A stretch of 64,000 nucleotides of DNA from Phoenix dactylifera (lineage: Eukaryota > Streptophyta > Magnoliopsida > Arecales > Arecaceae). The stretch is from positions 1,612,001 through 1,676,000 of the forward strand of contig NC_052406.1 in the NCBI RefSeq assembly GCF_009389715.1, in the 5' to 3' direction. Each line of letters opens with the position of its first letter. Within the stretch, counting starts at the first letter, position 1. Below, piece after piece: positions 28,553 to 40,598 of this stretch. The notes beneath the pieces were generated by a model. It ran no database searches. It had not been told where the DNA came from and saw nothing but the letters and a program-made list of their open reading frames with translations. A program made the translations under genes and the position numbers.

Positions 28553-31500
28553 ATGCCCATAGCAAAGATTTCTAAGAAACATTCAGCTGACCCTGGTTTT
28601 GCAAAGTCCAATTTTTTTGACTCTGATTCTGATTCTGAAACGAATACGAAACCAGCAAGAACTTCCTCAGTCCCAGTTAGGACAAACCTCAAAAGTTCCC
28701 CTGGTTATGATTCTTCTGCTGCAAAAAATAGGAACAAGAATGACTTCCGTGACTCAGGAGGGTTAGAGAACCAATCTGTGCAAGAACTAGAGAACTATGC
28801 TGTACATACGGCTAAGGAGACTACACAGAAAGTAAATGACTGCCTGAAGATTGCCGAAGTAATTAGAGAAGATGCTTCCAGAACTCTTGAAACCTTGCAT
28901 CAGCAGGGGGAGCAGATTGCACGGACTCATCAAACTGCTGTTAATATTGATCAAGACCTTAGCAAGGTATGCTCCCTTTTTTTTCCTTATCTTGATTGCT
29001 CTCTGGCATTGACAATGATATTGTTTAATGACCAAACAAAATGATATTACTTAAAGATGATGGTTTTTTAAGAAATGGAAGTTCTTCATGTATACACATG
29101 TGCACTCATATACGTGCATACATACGTATCTATGTACATATGCATGTACATATATATCTATATTACATACAAAAGTATGAATGAGTTTCTGTCCAGAAGC
29201 ATTTACAGCCCTTTGATCTCCTTAAATCAATCTTAAACTTTTATCTTCTTTTGTCAAGCTTAGTCATTTAATCTTAACCACCAGCCATGTTCCTGATTTA
29301 ACTAGTATTCAGAACCCCTCGTATACCTCATTCCAAATAATATTACTGAGAGACAGTGGATGCTGCTTGGTCTGGTTTCACAACTCCTTTTCTTGTAACA
29401 ATAGCTCAGCCCTCTTGGAGCAACCAAATCCTATTCATATTTTTCTTGCAATTGCATGCAAACTCATCATTTTGCTATAATTTTCATAAGCACAGATGCT
29501 ACTTCTAATCCAGTATTCCATTTGAGATTGAGTTTCCCAATTGGATGCATTCCCCAGTTCTCCAACATAAAATGAATGTACCAAGATGAAGCAAGGAAGT
29601 TTGGATCATGGTTTCAAGTGATTTATGTTATTGCAAGATTAATCCTACCTTTTATGTAGTGCAAAAAGTTTGTTTGTACAACATCTCTTAATATTTTGAA
29701 ATCTATTTTTAATTAATTTCTGATGAATATTTCAATTAGTTTCTTTATTTCCAAACAATGCTGTATCTTCAATTTCTTATTATTTTTTGTTTACTTCCAC
29801 ATGCATTTGCATGTACTATATATTTTTATGGGCGTAAAGAGAAAAGGGAGTCTGATTCTATTAAAAAATGGGTCAAACGACCTTCAAGAAAGTATAACTC
29901 AGGAATGCTAGAATTTTCACCAAAATTGCCTAACAGTAAAATTTAATGATGAGATATCTAATTTTTTCCAAAAAGTAGCAGTGTCAACAATTTCTCCAAA
30001 AAGAGAGAAAAGAGAGAGAGAGAATCACACATAGAATAAGGCCTCATATGGGAGCCCCCTCTTCCTTTGGTCCAGGATAACGAAATATCAATACCAGATG
30101 CCTAAGAACACTATGTAGCACCAAAAGCATGTAAGGCTGCATATATTGTGATGAGGCAAAAAATGTTGTAAGAAGTAATTTGACTTTTCAGTAATCAGCC
30201 CTTGAAATTTAGTACAATTGTAAGTATGGTACGCTGTACTGGCCCCAACTGAGCGATACGGGGCATACCATACTGTACCAGTTCGGTACCAATATTCGAT
30301 ACGGATGGCGTACCAATATTGTGTTAGTGTGGCACCGGTACGAGATCCAGTACCGAGATGGTGAACCTTGATTGTAAGTCTTAATCTGACTGTCCCATCA
30401 TCCCATGATTGGTTGTATAGGCGAAATTCAGTACAATTGTTCGCATTCTTTTTCACAAATCAAAATCCCAAAATGCTTTGGTTTCCGGATTTCCTCTTTT
30501 TCTACTACGTTTCATTAAATGTTCTGAAAGGATTTCAAATATTAGTCAGTTTTTATAAACAGATTACTTAAAATCAAAAAATCACATTTTTAAGAGTGCA
30601 TATAGGAGTAAAACTACCTTCTTTTTTCAGAATTCCCATGATTACCCCAACTATAAATTCTTGCCATTGAATTTTAAAGATACCTAAGGAGTATGACACT
30701 AGAAAAGGAACAAAAAGCACACCTATGGAGTAGAACATTCCCCTACTCCTTGCATTTTTTTAGCTTAAACTCCCACAGTATATTATCGGTCATGATGTTC
30801 AAAATCTTCCTGATTCATTCATCTTCTGTATGTTGGAAGCAAGTTATTTGTATGATGGTGGAGATATTTAGATTCATAAATGTCCCTTTCAGAGTGAGAC
30901 ACTTTTGAGCAGTCTTGGAGGTTTTTTTTCTAAGCCTTGGAAGCCAAAGAAAACTCGCCAGATTAAAGGGCCTGTTCCTGTTGTTACAAGAGGTATATAG
31001 AGAATTCACAAAAGTCGGCTTATATTGGCTTGATTTTTTCAGTTGATTCTGTCTACCTGGTCTCAGATGATTCATTCAAGAGAAAGGGAAACAAGGAACA
31101 AAGAGAAAAGTTAGGATTATCTTCAAGTCCTCAGGCACGGTCACGAATTTATACTGAATCCACAACTGCAATGGAGAAAGTCCAGGTTTGCATTGTTAGT
31201 CAGAGGATGAATGTGAATAAATTATTTCTCTTATCATCATTTAACATATACAATTATCTTGTAGGTTGAGAAGCAAAAGCAAGATGACTCCCTTTCAGAT
31301 TTAAGTGATGTGCTGGGCCAGTTAAAGGATATGGCTCTTGATATGAGTACAGAGCTTGATAGGTAAGTTCATTTATTTTTATTTTTAAACTTTGGGGTGG
31401 AGGAGGGGGGGAGGGGGAGTGGAGGATTTCCCCAAGCTGGTCAACAGTTAAGCCAGGAATATTAATGAGTGGGAGGGTTGGCATTAGATCTCAGCTAGTT

Positions 31501-31965
31501 GTGTTACATAATTTGCTCCTGGAGCTATTTCATGAGTTGATTTTGATGGGCTTAAGACATGTTTGTTCCCTTATCTATAAATATAGAAGTGGATGTTGAA
31601 GCAGTCTTGTTTTTTTTATGGAGGATTAGGTAAATGCTGGCCTTGAGTTAGATGACTCTTTTTATATGAACAGATAAATCTTGAGCATCAACAAATACAT
31701 ATTGATAAGACATAGACAGATTGCTGATATTGTAAATTTGAAAAATAGGATAGGTACGGCTGGATAAGATAACAAGTGAATATATTTTTCTACATGTATG
31801 TGAAAAAAACCATCCATAGAATATGACTTGTTATAGTAATTACATGGTCCACACTTCCTTAACTAATATTGATATCCCAAATTTTAATCATATATCATTG
31901 AAATATCAACATTCATCAGAGACAGACACACACAAACACACAAACACACACACACACACACACAC

Positions 31966-32011
<46 letters not shown>

Positions 32012-32892
32012 GATGGCTGTTTAATCTGAATAAATCCCAGCATGTAATGTATTAATCATTATGATCTTAAGAAAATTTTTGATTAGGATGAACTTGTTTG
32101 TGACAAAAATGAAAGGTTGCAAAATCTTCATTTGTCTTTCATCCGGGGCTTCCAAGATCCATGAGTTCTTTACACTGGTGGAGGAATTATTTGTCACAGA
32201 TACCCAACATACTAAATCCTTATATTGTCGAAGTATTGAATAAATTTCCAGAAAAATGATTGGTAGAGGATATTTTTGAACAATATCTTTTCTTTATCAG
32301 ATCAGTTATCTTTATTTTTCCTTTTCCTTGCAATCTGAATCTAATAGACCATAGATTACATATTCAGTAATCTTCTTTTCCTATTTTATTGTATGTAGTC
32401 TAACATTCACAATGTTGATCAGGATAAGTAATTAATGGTATTGTGGCATTTCTTGTGAATGTTCTGCCACAGTTGTAATTGTATTTGTTGCTACGAATCT
32501 TCCAACCAAAAGTTGGTCTATGTGGAGAAAGTGTTTTGTTGCTTTTGATTTGAATTTAGCACAACATCTGTGTTGCTTTTCGCATTTTGCCAGAATTTTT
32601 CTCTGCTCCTATTCCTCCCTTTCACACTGATCTTTATAAATCTTGCTACCTAAAGGATGAAATGATCATTGTTAGTAAAATGATCATCCAATCGGCTATT
32701 CAGTATATCTTGTGTACAAGATTTTTTTTTAATTTATATTTTACAATTTCTTTATTCCTCCAGCTTAATCACATCCCTTTGTTGTTTTGTAGACAAAACA
32801 AGGCTCTTGATGGATTGCATGATGATGTGGAAGAGCTGAATCACAGAATTAAAGGAGCCAACCAACGAACTCGGAAGTTGCTCGGAAAGTAG
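28553..32892 (+). CDS. SNAP25/SNAP33-like Qb+Qc SNARE
   Basis: Coding exons 28553-28966, 30893-30992, 31067-31185, 31265-31362 and 32793-32892 join in frame (831 nt, 276 residues), all with GT-AG borders. The N-terminus is basic, then Ser/Asp-rich (FFDSDSDSE). The Qb SNARE helix spans about residues 75-138 with zero-layer Gln at about 118 (LHQQGEQI). The linker holds a GGFFSKPWKPKKTR block diagnostic for plant SNAP33-type proteins. The Qc helix spans about 218-272 with zero-layer Gln 245 (DRQNKAL). There is no transmembrane segment and no palmitoylated Cys cluster, as in plant SNAP33/SNAP30. Role by family: a t-SNARE subunit pairing with syntaxins (SYP1 class) and VAMP72 at the plasma membrane or cell plate in secretion, cytokinesis and defence. 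Whether it is SNAP33 or SNAP30 cannot be decided here. Confidence 0.93.
30225..30370. mobile_element. GGTACC-rich hAT-type MITE in SNARE intron
   Basis: A 146-bp element flanked by a perfect 8-bp duplication ATTGTAAG (30217-30224 and 30371-30378). Its right end, GGTGAACCTTG, mirrors the CAAGGTTCGC terminus of the element at 10911, and its left end TATGGTACGC is diverged. The interior again has GTACCAG/GGTACC words. Same family as the intronic copies at 10911 and 13563, and an independent insertion. Confidence 0.75.
31925..32008 (+). repeat. Compound CA/GA microsatellite
   Basis: (CA)n with interspersed AAACAC, then GTGA, then an uninterrupted (GA)n of about 38 bases. Location: last intron of the SNARE gene. 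Likely length-polymorphic. Confidence 0.95.
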
Positions 32893-33160
32893 GTCTCATT
32901 GCAAACTTTATAGCAAAGATATAAGATAGGCGACAATGGCTTTCAACAACTTCTACGGACCACAAATCTGTTAGTTCTTCCTGTATTACAATGGTCTCAT
33001 TGATTTCCCTGTCAATGATCGGCAATAAGTTGTACACGCTCCAATTGCTACTCTTGTTTCTCCTGAAGTGTATATTTTGTCATGCTGCCACAGCAATGTT
33101 GATTCCCTATTCATAATCTTGACATGTTCTTGTTGGGGGTAAATCCCTCATGCTTCCATG

Positions 33161-36100
33161 CAGACCTAACCACGGTCAGATTCTAATCGGGGAACCAGAC
33201 CGGAACCGAACCGGGAAGAATCAGACCGGAACTGGGACGGTGTCTCACGGTTCTTAACCGAACCGGAATCTTGAGGAATACGGTTCGGTTAAGGTTCCAG
33301 AATTGATGGAACCGAACCGGAACCGGAATCGGCGGGAAAAAAAAAGAAAAGAAAATAATAGAATGGCGCCATCTCCCTTAAAATTCAAACGGTCACATGA
33401 CCATTTGAATTTCCAAATGGCCAACGGCCATATGAAAAAATTTCCATATGGCTCCTAAATTTTTTTTTTTAACTTTTTCATCCGAAAGACAATTTTATCC
33501 TTCCTAACAACTAAAAAACAGCTAGTTTGAGGGGCATTTTAGGAAACGAAAATTACCCCCAATACTATATATACCTCTCCAAATCAATTTTTTCACCATA
33601 CCACTCAATCTTCCAATCTCTCTCTCTCAATTTTTCACTCTCTCAATTATTCAATATATTCCAATTCCCTACACATTCCATAACTTAATTGTTTTTCTCT
33701 CAAAATTCAATCAAATTTTGAGAAAAAAATAATTACCTTTCACATAATTTTGTCATATAAAATTTATTCCCATATTTTCATTTTTTTCAATCCAATTATA
33801 AAAAATGTCTTCCTCTCGCTCAAATAAAGGCAAGAAAAAATATGTTCCAAACCCAAATTCTTAGGATCCAAATTATATTCCTCCATCAATTTCCGAATCA
33901 GATCTTTCCTTTAACGTTGAGTGCTATAATATGCCCAATACTTTCGATCCAAATTACTGACCCTCCTCTATTGATGAGTTCGATTTAACTCAATCTTCCG
34001 AAGATATTGATCCAAATTTTGAGGCAAATTCACAAGAATTGCATCCAAATGCAGCTACTCAAGAAAGTCATTCTACAGTTTCGCCATCAAATCCACAATC
34101 AAAAGGAATGGCTCCAAAATCCGACATATTTGTCAAGCATTTCAAGAAAGTGCAACTGCAGATGGTTCATGGCAAGTAATTTGCAACTACTGCAGTCACA
34201 CATTCAAATTTAAACTCGGTGGTGGATATAGATCGTTCACCAATCACCTTAACAGTAAACATGCAGTAGAAGTAGGCATCGATCGCTCACAAATACAAAT
34301 GACCAGGTACACTGCATCTAGTCCTTCTCCTCAATTATTTCAATATAATGATGCAAAATATAGGGATTCATTAACAAAAATGGTTTCAGCAATGCATTTG
34401 TCATTTGTATTTTCTGAACATCCTGAATACGTTGCTATGACTCAAGAAGCTTTACAACCTGCTGCTAAACGAATTCCTAGGACTACATTCGTACATGCCA
34501 TAGTTAAATTATATAAAAAAGGCAAGCATGATTTATCTGATTTTTTTTTATCTTTTAATGGAAATGTTTCTTTGTATTCTGATAAATGGAGTGATCATTG
34601 ACAAGTCCATTCATACATGGGTATCACATGTCATTGGATCGATGATGAATGGCAAATGCAAAAAAGACTTATTGCTTTTAAAGGTTTTGATGAAAGACAA
34701 ACTGCTGAAAATATTTGAAAATTAATAAAGTATGTTTTGGACGAGTATATTTTAGTTTATAAAGTTTTTTCAATTTCTTATGATAATGCATCATCAAATA
34801 CTGCTTCAATTCCTCATCTTGAAAAACTTTGTAAACCCTCATTTGGCGGTAAATATTTTTATATACGATGTGCATGTCATATTTTAAATTTATGTGTTCA
34901 AGATGCTTTAAAATTTCTTGGTCAGTATCTTCAGCCAATTAAAAATACGTTAGAGTACATATGGTTTCATTCACAAATTATGAAGGAGTGGTTTTCTTTT
35001 TGTCGGCTTCATAATATGAGGCCAAAATAATTTTCTAAAAATGTTCCAAATCGTTGGAATTTCACGTATGAATTTTTAAATGAAATTTTTCCTTACAAAA
35101 AATTATTATGTACTTTTATTGCAAATAATGTTTCTAGTGTAGTTTTATTTTTCCAGCAGTGGGATGTTTGCAAAAAAATTATGACCGTTTTAAAAGTTTT
35201 TAATGATGCTACTAATAATTTATCTGATATTTATTATCCTACTGCTCATTTACTTGTTTTAGAATGTGTTAATATTGCTGATGCTATTAAAACTTTTGAA
35301 AAAGATATTGATTTGCAAGCTTCTATTTCTACGATGAAAGTAAAATGGCTTAATTATTATAAAAATATTCTACCTCTTAATCTTGTTGCATCTATTTTTG
35401 ATCCACGTAGTAAATTAGATGGTTTGACAGATTATTTGCGTGCATATTATAGTTGTTTAGGTCCTTTTGAAGAAGATATTGATGTTTTAAATATTATTTT
35501 TACTGTTAAAAATAATATTATTAATTTATATAATGAGTACAATGCAAAATATGGTAAGAATGTCACCCCTCAACAATTTAGTAATATTGGAGGCATTGGA
35601 GATGTTGCAAATATTAGTGCTACACAGCAAATGATTTTGCAACGCCAAAGGCGCCTGAGGAGTTCATCAGGTTTCAGTGTGAAACTTGATTATTATCTAA
35701 CAACTTCTTTTGAGTTTTGGGATAGCATTTCAGATCAGCAATTTTCAATATTAAAGTGGTGGAAGGAGCATTTAAACCAATTTCCAGTCCTCTCAGCAAT
35801 TGCTAAGGAGATTTTAGCTTGTCCGTGCTCAACCGTTGCTGTTGAGCAAACATTCAGTGATGGAGATCAAATCTTTGATGAGCGACGATCTTGTTTAAGG
35901 CCGAATAACTTGGAAGCCTAAGCATGTGTTGACGATTGGAGAAAGACAGAACGTAGATTACAAGATAACACATTTGAGGACAGTGAAGACTTATTTGACA
36001 TTGGAACTAGCAAATCGTCTACAACCGACAGCAATGGTAGTGATTGATCATTAAGGTAAGGGGGTTAATTGCTCAACCATGAAGGTAAGGGAACTACGAG

Positions 36101-36566
36101 GGCTTTGATTCCTCTAAACCTCAAGAGGATACGTCGACAGCTTAATTTTAATTAAGTTCAAGCCCAATTTTTTTCTTTTTTTTCATTTATAATAAAATAA
36201 ATTAGTTTCAGATTTATTTAATGTAACTTATTATTTTTTTAATAATGTTATCTAGTTGTATTATTAAAATTTATTTTGATAGTAAATAATAAACTGAGGT
36301 ACAAATTATTATTTTGTATTAATTACACAATCTATTTGTATTTATAATTTTTTTCCAAATTAATTACACAATCTATTTTTTTTCAAAATTTTATAATTTA
36401 TGTTGAAAAATCGGAATCGAAACCGTTTAGAACCGGAACCGGAACCATCTAGAACTGGAACCGGTAATTCTAGAACCAGAACCGAACCGACTATTTTCGG
36501 TTACGGTTAAGGTTTTAGGTTTTTGTGGAACCGGAACCGGCGGTTCCAAAACCATGATCAGGTCTA
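33161..36566 (+). mobile_element. hAT DNA transposon, nearly full length (3.4 kb)
   Basis: Termini CAGACCTAACCACGGT and, reversed from the right end, TAGACCTGATCATGGT form imperfect inverted repeats. They are flanked by an 8-bp duplication CTTCCATG (33153-33160) against CTTTCATG (36567-36574), with one mismatch. Both subterminal regions (33170-33330 and 36405-36555) are packed with AACCGGAACCG-type words, in the place where hAT transposases bind. The interior encodes a disabled transposase. The element begins about 270 bases after the SNARE stop codon, so it lies in or just beyond that gene's 3'UTR. Confidence 0.85.
33806..36047 (+). pseudogene. hAT transposase (RICESLEEPER-like), disabled
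   Basis: The reading starts MSSSRSNKGKKK at 33806 and ends at a TGA at 36045. It contains an N-terminal BED-type finger (ICNYC ... NHLNSKH, about 34176-34265), an RNase H-like catalytic region with the block SYDNASSN and a CACHILNLCVQ block (about 34776-34912), and the C-terminal hAT dimerisation region (LACPCSTVAVEQTFS, about 35815-35862). It is broken by stops near 33860, 33958, 34599, 34717, 35028 and 35919 and by one frameshift between 34150 and 34170. All domains are otherwise present, so inactivation is recent by repeat standards. Family: plant hAT zinc-finger BED/RICESLEEPER group. Confidence 0.88.
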
Positions 36567-36574
36567 CTTTCATG

Positions 36575-38990
36575 GTATTGTTGATTCTTGTTGGAGGTTT
36601 TTTAGGATGAGGAAGAGGAGGTGGATTTGGGTGGGAATAAAAGGCGTGTACCTTATTCCAAGCTGGATAAGAATGTGTTTTTGGAGAGGATGAGATGAAA
36701 TCTAGGGTTTTGCTAATGCCAATGAGCCCTGTCCAAGAGGAAGCTAGAGGAGTTGCAGGATTGAGGTTTCTCTAGGGTTTTTGAAGTTGAAGTAGAATCA
36801 AATCTATGGGGATTACATCAAGTCAGCGATGATGAGGAGATCCCTAATAGGAATGATCTAGAGAATTGGATTGGATGTGAAATGGGTGGCAATTCCCAGA
36901 ATCAGAATGGGAATTTGTTCCTATCTGCTCCTGGAAGAGTGAGGTTATAAACTGCATACTTTTGGAGATTTCCACTTTCTGTTGTCACTTGTTACCAACC
37001 TCGTCCTTTGGACTAGCTGAATGATTTCATATCTTCAAATTTTGATATATTCATCTCCTTGATCTGGATTTGCTTGGACTAACTTCATCTGTTTTGAAGA
37101 TATCATTGAGTAGGTTACCAGATAGCCATTTGCATATCGAGGTAATTTAGAAGCAGGCTTTGTTCTGCATATGTGCATGGTTATTGAAAATAAAAATATG
37201 ATCCAAATCATTAAATCTAAGAATGATCTGACAGAGACGACAGTCTTTTATATCTAGTTCAACCTGACATCAATCCTTTGTGAATTAGTTTCATCAATAC
37301 AAGGCAAGAGAAGATCTGTCAATATTAGTTGGATGACGAATTAAACCAAAGGGAAATCTACCTTCTTGGATTTCCAAGTTTATTCAACCTCGAATGTAGT
37401 ACCCAGTTCTTAAATATAGGGGGAATGATGCGACACAGACTGTAGCCAGCAGATCTTATACCTAGGTCGACCATGCCTTCACATGTGCCAATGGATTCGC
37501 GAGAAAAAGATTTTGATAAGCAAATATTTAGTTCAGAGAATTCAACCAATTTTTCTGATAAGAAAAGATCAAGATTGCAAGAAAGAAGCTCTAACATCTA
37601 TTCTGTCTCATATAGTGCATTAAAATGTATTTAAAAAAAGGATTTATAATTGCAAAGAAGCAGCTCAAACATCCTTACTGTCTTATAACTCTTATAAGAA
37701 ACATTCCCCCAAGAAAGCATTACCTATTTAAGAACTCACTTGCCCAACATTTTGAAATGTGATTGCAATGAATCACCTTGATAAGTCTTGAAACTCTGTT
37801 GCAAGCAAAAAGAAGATACCTTCATATGAATTCCTTCCAACACCATAACCTGAAAAACTGTTGTGGATCTAATATTAATTTACATTTTTGGTGACAAAAA
37901 CTAGGAGTCATATGTATTTGCTTCCATAAACACATTGATATGTGCTAAGGATGGTGATAACATCATGATATTGTCCAAGATGCAAAATAGTTTCAACTTC
38001 TTTGCATTCAATTTTGTAATCCAGCACATCATATCCCATAATGAACAAGCCACAGAATCCAATGCTGATATTTTAGCATCCAGTACTGAGCTCCGAATCG
38101 GTTACCCAGTGGCACGGATCGGTACAACCTCACGTTGTGCCATGCTAGCCCTATACCGACACAATAGAGGCAGGAAAAAGGAAGAACGAGAGAGAGAAAG
38201 GAGAGGCCGAAAAAGGCCGACGGAGAACCGATGGAGCACTAGTACCGCATGGAGATGGCGGAGGCCGGGGATGAGGGGGAGGGGGGGTGTTCCGCCTCCG
38301 ATCTTTTATTTCATTCGAAACAGGGGCGAAGGAGCCTCTTTTATTTTTGAAAATTTTAAATAAAAGCGAGTAAACCCAAAAACATCAAAACATTTTCATA
38401 GTTTGAGGACACATTTGGTGCTTCATGATTATCTGCAGTTCCAATACACAATAAAAACCATGTGATGTCACCAGCATAGTTTTGATCTTTAAAGTTTGGT
38501 TGTCTGCAACTTTGGACAATCTAATTGAGCAGCAATTACTGACAGTAAATACAATCCAAATCTCATAGTGGCGCCTCTCTTGTAAACCAATATAAGTTAT
38601 AATGATTCATGTCAGCATGCCTACATACGCCATACACCAAAAGATCAGCAGTACTAATGCAGGAAAAATGGGCAACAAAGAACAGGAAGAAAAGCTTGCG
38701 TGTTACATCAGCTTTGCAATCTACCAACGATGATTACCTATTGGTCAGATTGACTTTTACATGGAGCACAGGCATGAATGCACGGATACATGTTCCTGCA
38801 CTGTCATAAGTAATATACAGACGCTTCAAAGAAAAAAAAAAGTGCCTTCTCAGCGTTGGATGCTTAATGAGTAACATGCCTAAACATTTAACGTCAAGAG
38901 AAAATAAATGCTTCCTAACCTATAAAGACTCTTCAGAAAAAAAAGCATGCTTCATGAAAACTTTGGGAATATCGGATGTTAGCATTGCTA
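36575..38990. other. Intergenic region between the hAT element and the NYN gene
   Basis: Convergent ends of two genes. The only structure I see is a GC-rich block at about 38080-38370 (CGAATCGGTTACC, CGGATCGGTAC, then a purine-rich GAGAGAAAGGAGAGG tract), which resembles the GGTACC-type dispersed repeats. The part next to 39000 is presumed 3'UTR of the minus-strand gene. Confidence 0.5.
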
Positions 38991-38999
38991 GAACTGACC

Positions 39000-40598
39000 T
39001 TATCCAGTTATGCAGCTGAGTACAAGGAACTTCCTTTTGCTACCCTGATCTTCACGCAATTGTACAACATCTCTCACCTTCTCAATCAGTTCCTCCAGCC
39101 CATCCACTCCAAAACTCTGGTAGTCAAGAGCTTTCTTGTACCGCTGGTCGTACAGAGCCTCAAAATTACTAAGGGGAACTGGACAGGAGTAACAAACAAG
39201 AAGCTCTTGCACTTCCTGTCTGAAACTTTCAAGATGGTAATTGAAGTCATATGCGGCACCGAAAACAGTGTCAACATTCCTCTCATCATCTGAGAATTCA
39301 TCGGAGGAGCTACCTATATGAGGACATACACCAACATCCACATTTTCTTCCATAACTCCTTTTCCCTTTTTATCCCTCTTCAAAATGACTGGGGTACTCG
39401 GGCACTTTTTCATATGCCTGTCAGCCGAGTTACGGAGGCAGAGCAGTTTCTTGTGCCCCTTCCCTACCACGACCAAAGCATCAGTCATCTTCTTAAAGAG
39501 GTGCACCAGCTTATACACTCCATACTCTGCCATGTACAGCGGCCGTCCAAAGATTTTAAGATACTCTGAAGGAACACGTACAAGAGGCAAACTTCCACCA
39601 GACATTTCAAGCAGCCTCACTAGCTGACCCTTCAAACCCTGAACATCTCCTGGCCGAACCCACCATGTCGTTTCTTGCAAACTATTCTGATCCCCTACTG
39701 GACCTTCACTTAAACCAGATGGTAGACTTTGACACTTTGAAGAAGTTAAATAAGGCCCAGCTATTAGGTTATTACTGCTGTAGTCTGAGAAAGAATGGGG
39801 GACTCTAGAAAGTTCCCTCGAGACATGGGGAGAGTTGTAGCCATATAGCTGGTTGATGTTAGCTCGGGCAGCATATTCACTTTGAGAAATTCCTCTATAA
39901 ACAATGGCTTCTTCTTCATTCTGACAGTCAGTGTTGTCCCCCATACTACAGTTCATGAGATAGCCAGCAAGATCAGGCCCACCGCGCATAAAACTTTTTG
40001 GAGGAACAAAACCTTCACCATGGGCTACGCTGGGCCAGTCCCATACAAACCGCCCTGCATTGCTCAAAGCGGACGAAACACCCACTCCAGAAGGGATGAC
40101 AAGGATGATAGTGTACCCACGTTGACCAAGTATATGCAAGGCTGGAGCAAAGTCCACATCACCTGATATCAACATAATTGATGAGGGTGGTCGGTTATCT
40201 AGAGCAAACAGAAACATGTCGACCAAGATAGCCTTGTCAGCAGCATCTTTTCTACCATTTGGAACATCTACGAGCTTAACACCAGTTCTCTGACAGCCCT
40301 CTCTCAGCCTTCGAGGAAAGGCATTGAAATCCCCATAAGCAGAGAACATTGTTACAGCTCCTTTGATGACTGGATGCACCCGTAATGCCATTCGGATGTT
40401 GCCTGCAACATCTTCAGGGCGAACACCACCTGGAACTGGACAGTTCTCGATGTCCCAGAGGATAGCCACAGGACCATGCGATGCCCCACTTTGCTGGTTA
40501 GGTGCTTGAGGTTGCTCCATGTTTGAAGTGGATATTGCCCCATTAGATTTTGATGATTCTGGGTTTGCAATCTTTGGTGATGGACTTGGACTGGCCAT
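39000..40598 (-). CDS. NYN-nuclease/LOTUS domain protein, MARF1-like
   Basis: A single coding exon of 532 residues; ATG at 40598, stop TAA at 39002-39000. After a Ser/Pro/Gln-rich leader, residues 43-190 form a NYN (PIN-like) domain: VAILWDIENCPVP with Asp49, GRKDAADKAILVD with Asp118, Asp121 and Asp127, and SGDVDF with Asp147 and Asp149. These are the acidic residues expected to bind metal for RNA cleavage. Residues of about 320-410 (LVRLLEMSGGSLPLVRVPSEY ... LYKLVHLF-type pattern) and about 455-530 look like OST-HTH/LOTUS winged helices, which bind RNA or G-quadruplex RNA. MARF1/limkain-b1 family proteins degrade or silence transcripts; plant members are little studied. A serine/acidic linker (SSSDEFSDDERN) separates the two helices. 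Substrates are not predictable from sequence. Confidence 0.88.
   Translation of the reverse strand: MASPSPSPKIANPESSKSNGAISTSNMEQPQAPNQQSGASHGPVAILWDIENCPVPGGVRPEDVAGNIRMALRVHPVIKGAVTMFSAYGDFNAFPRRLREGCQRTGVKLVDVPNGRKDAADKAILVDMFLFALDNRPPSSIMLISGDVDFAPALHILGQRGYTIILVIPSGVGVSSALSNAGRFVWDWPSVAHGEGFVPPKSFMRGGPDLAGYLMNCSMGDNTDCQNEEEAIVYRGISQSEYAARANINQLYGYNSPHVSRELSRVPHSFSDYSSNNLIAGPYLTSSKCQSLPSGLSEGPVGDQNSLQETTWWVRPGDVQGLKGQLVRLLEMSGGSLPLVRVPSEYLKIFGRPLYMAEYGVYKLVHLFKKMTDALVVVGKGHKKLLCLRNSADRHMKKCPSTPVILKRDKKGKGVMEENVDVGVCPHIGSSSDEFSDDERNVDTVFGAAYDFNYHLESFRQEVQELLVCYSCPVPLSNFEALYDQRYKKALDYQSFGVDGLEELIEKVRDVVQLREDQGSKRKFLVLSCITG

Noticed and set aside
31254..31484. Minus-strand 76-residue frame over a SNARE exon
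   Set aside because: Shadow of the true plus-strand exon 31265-31362.
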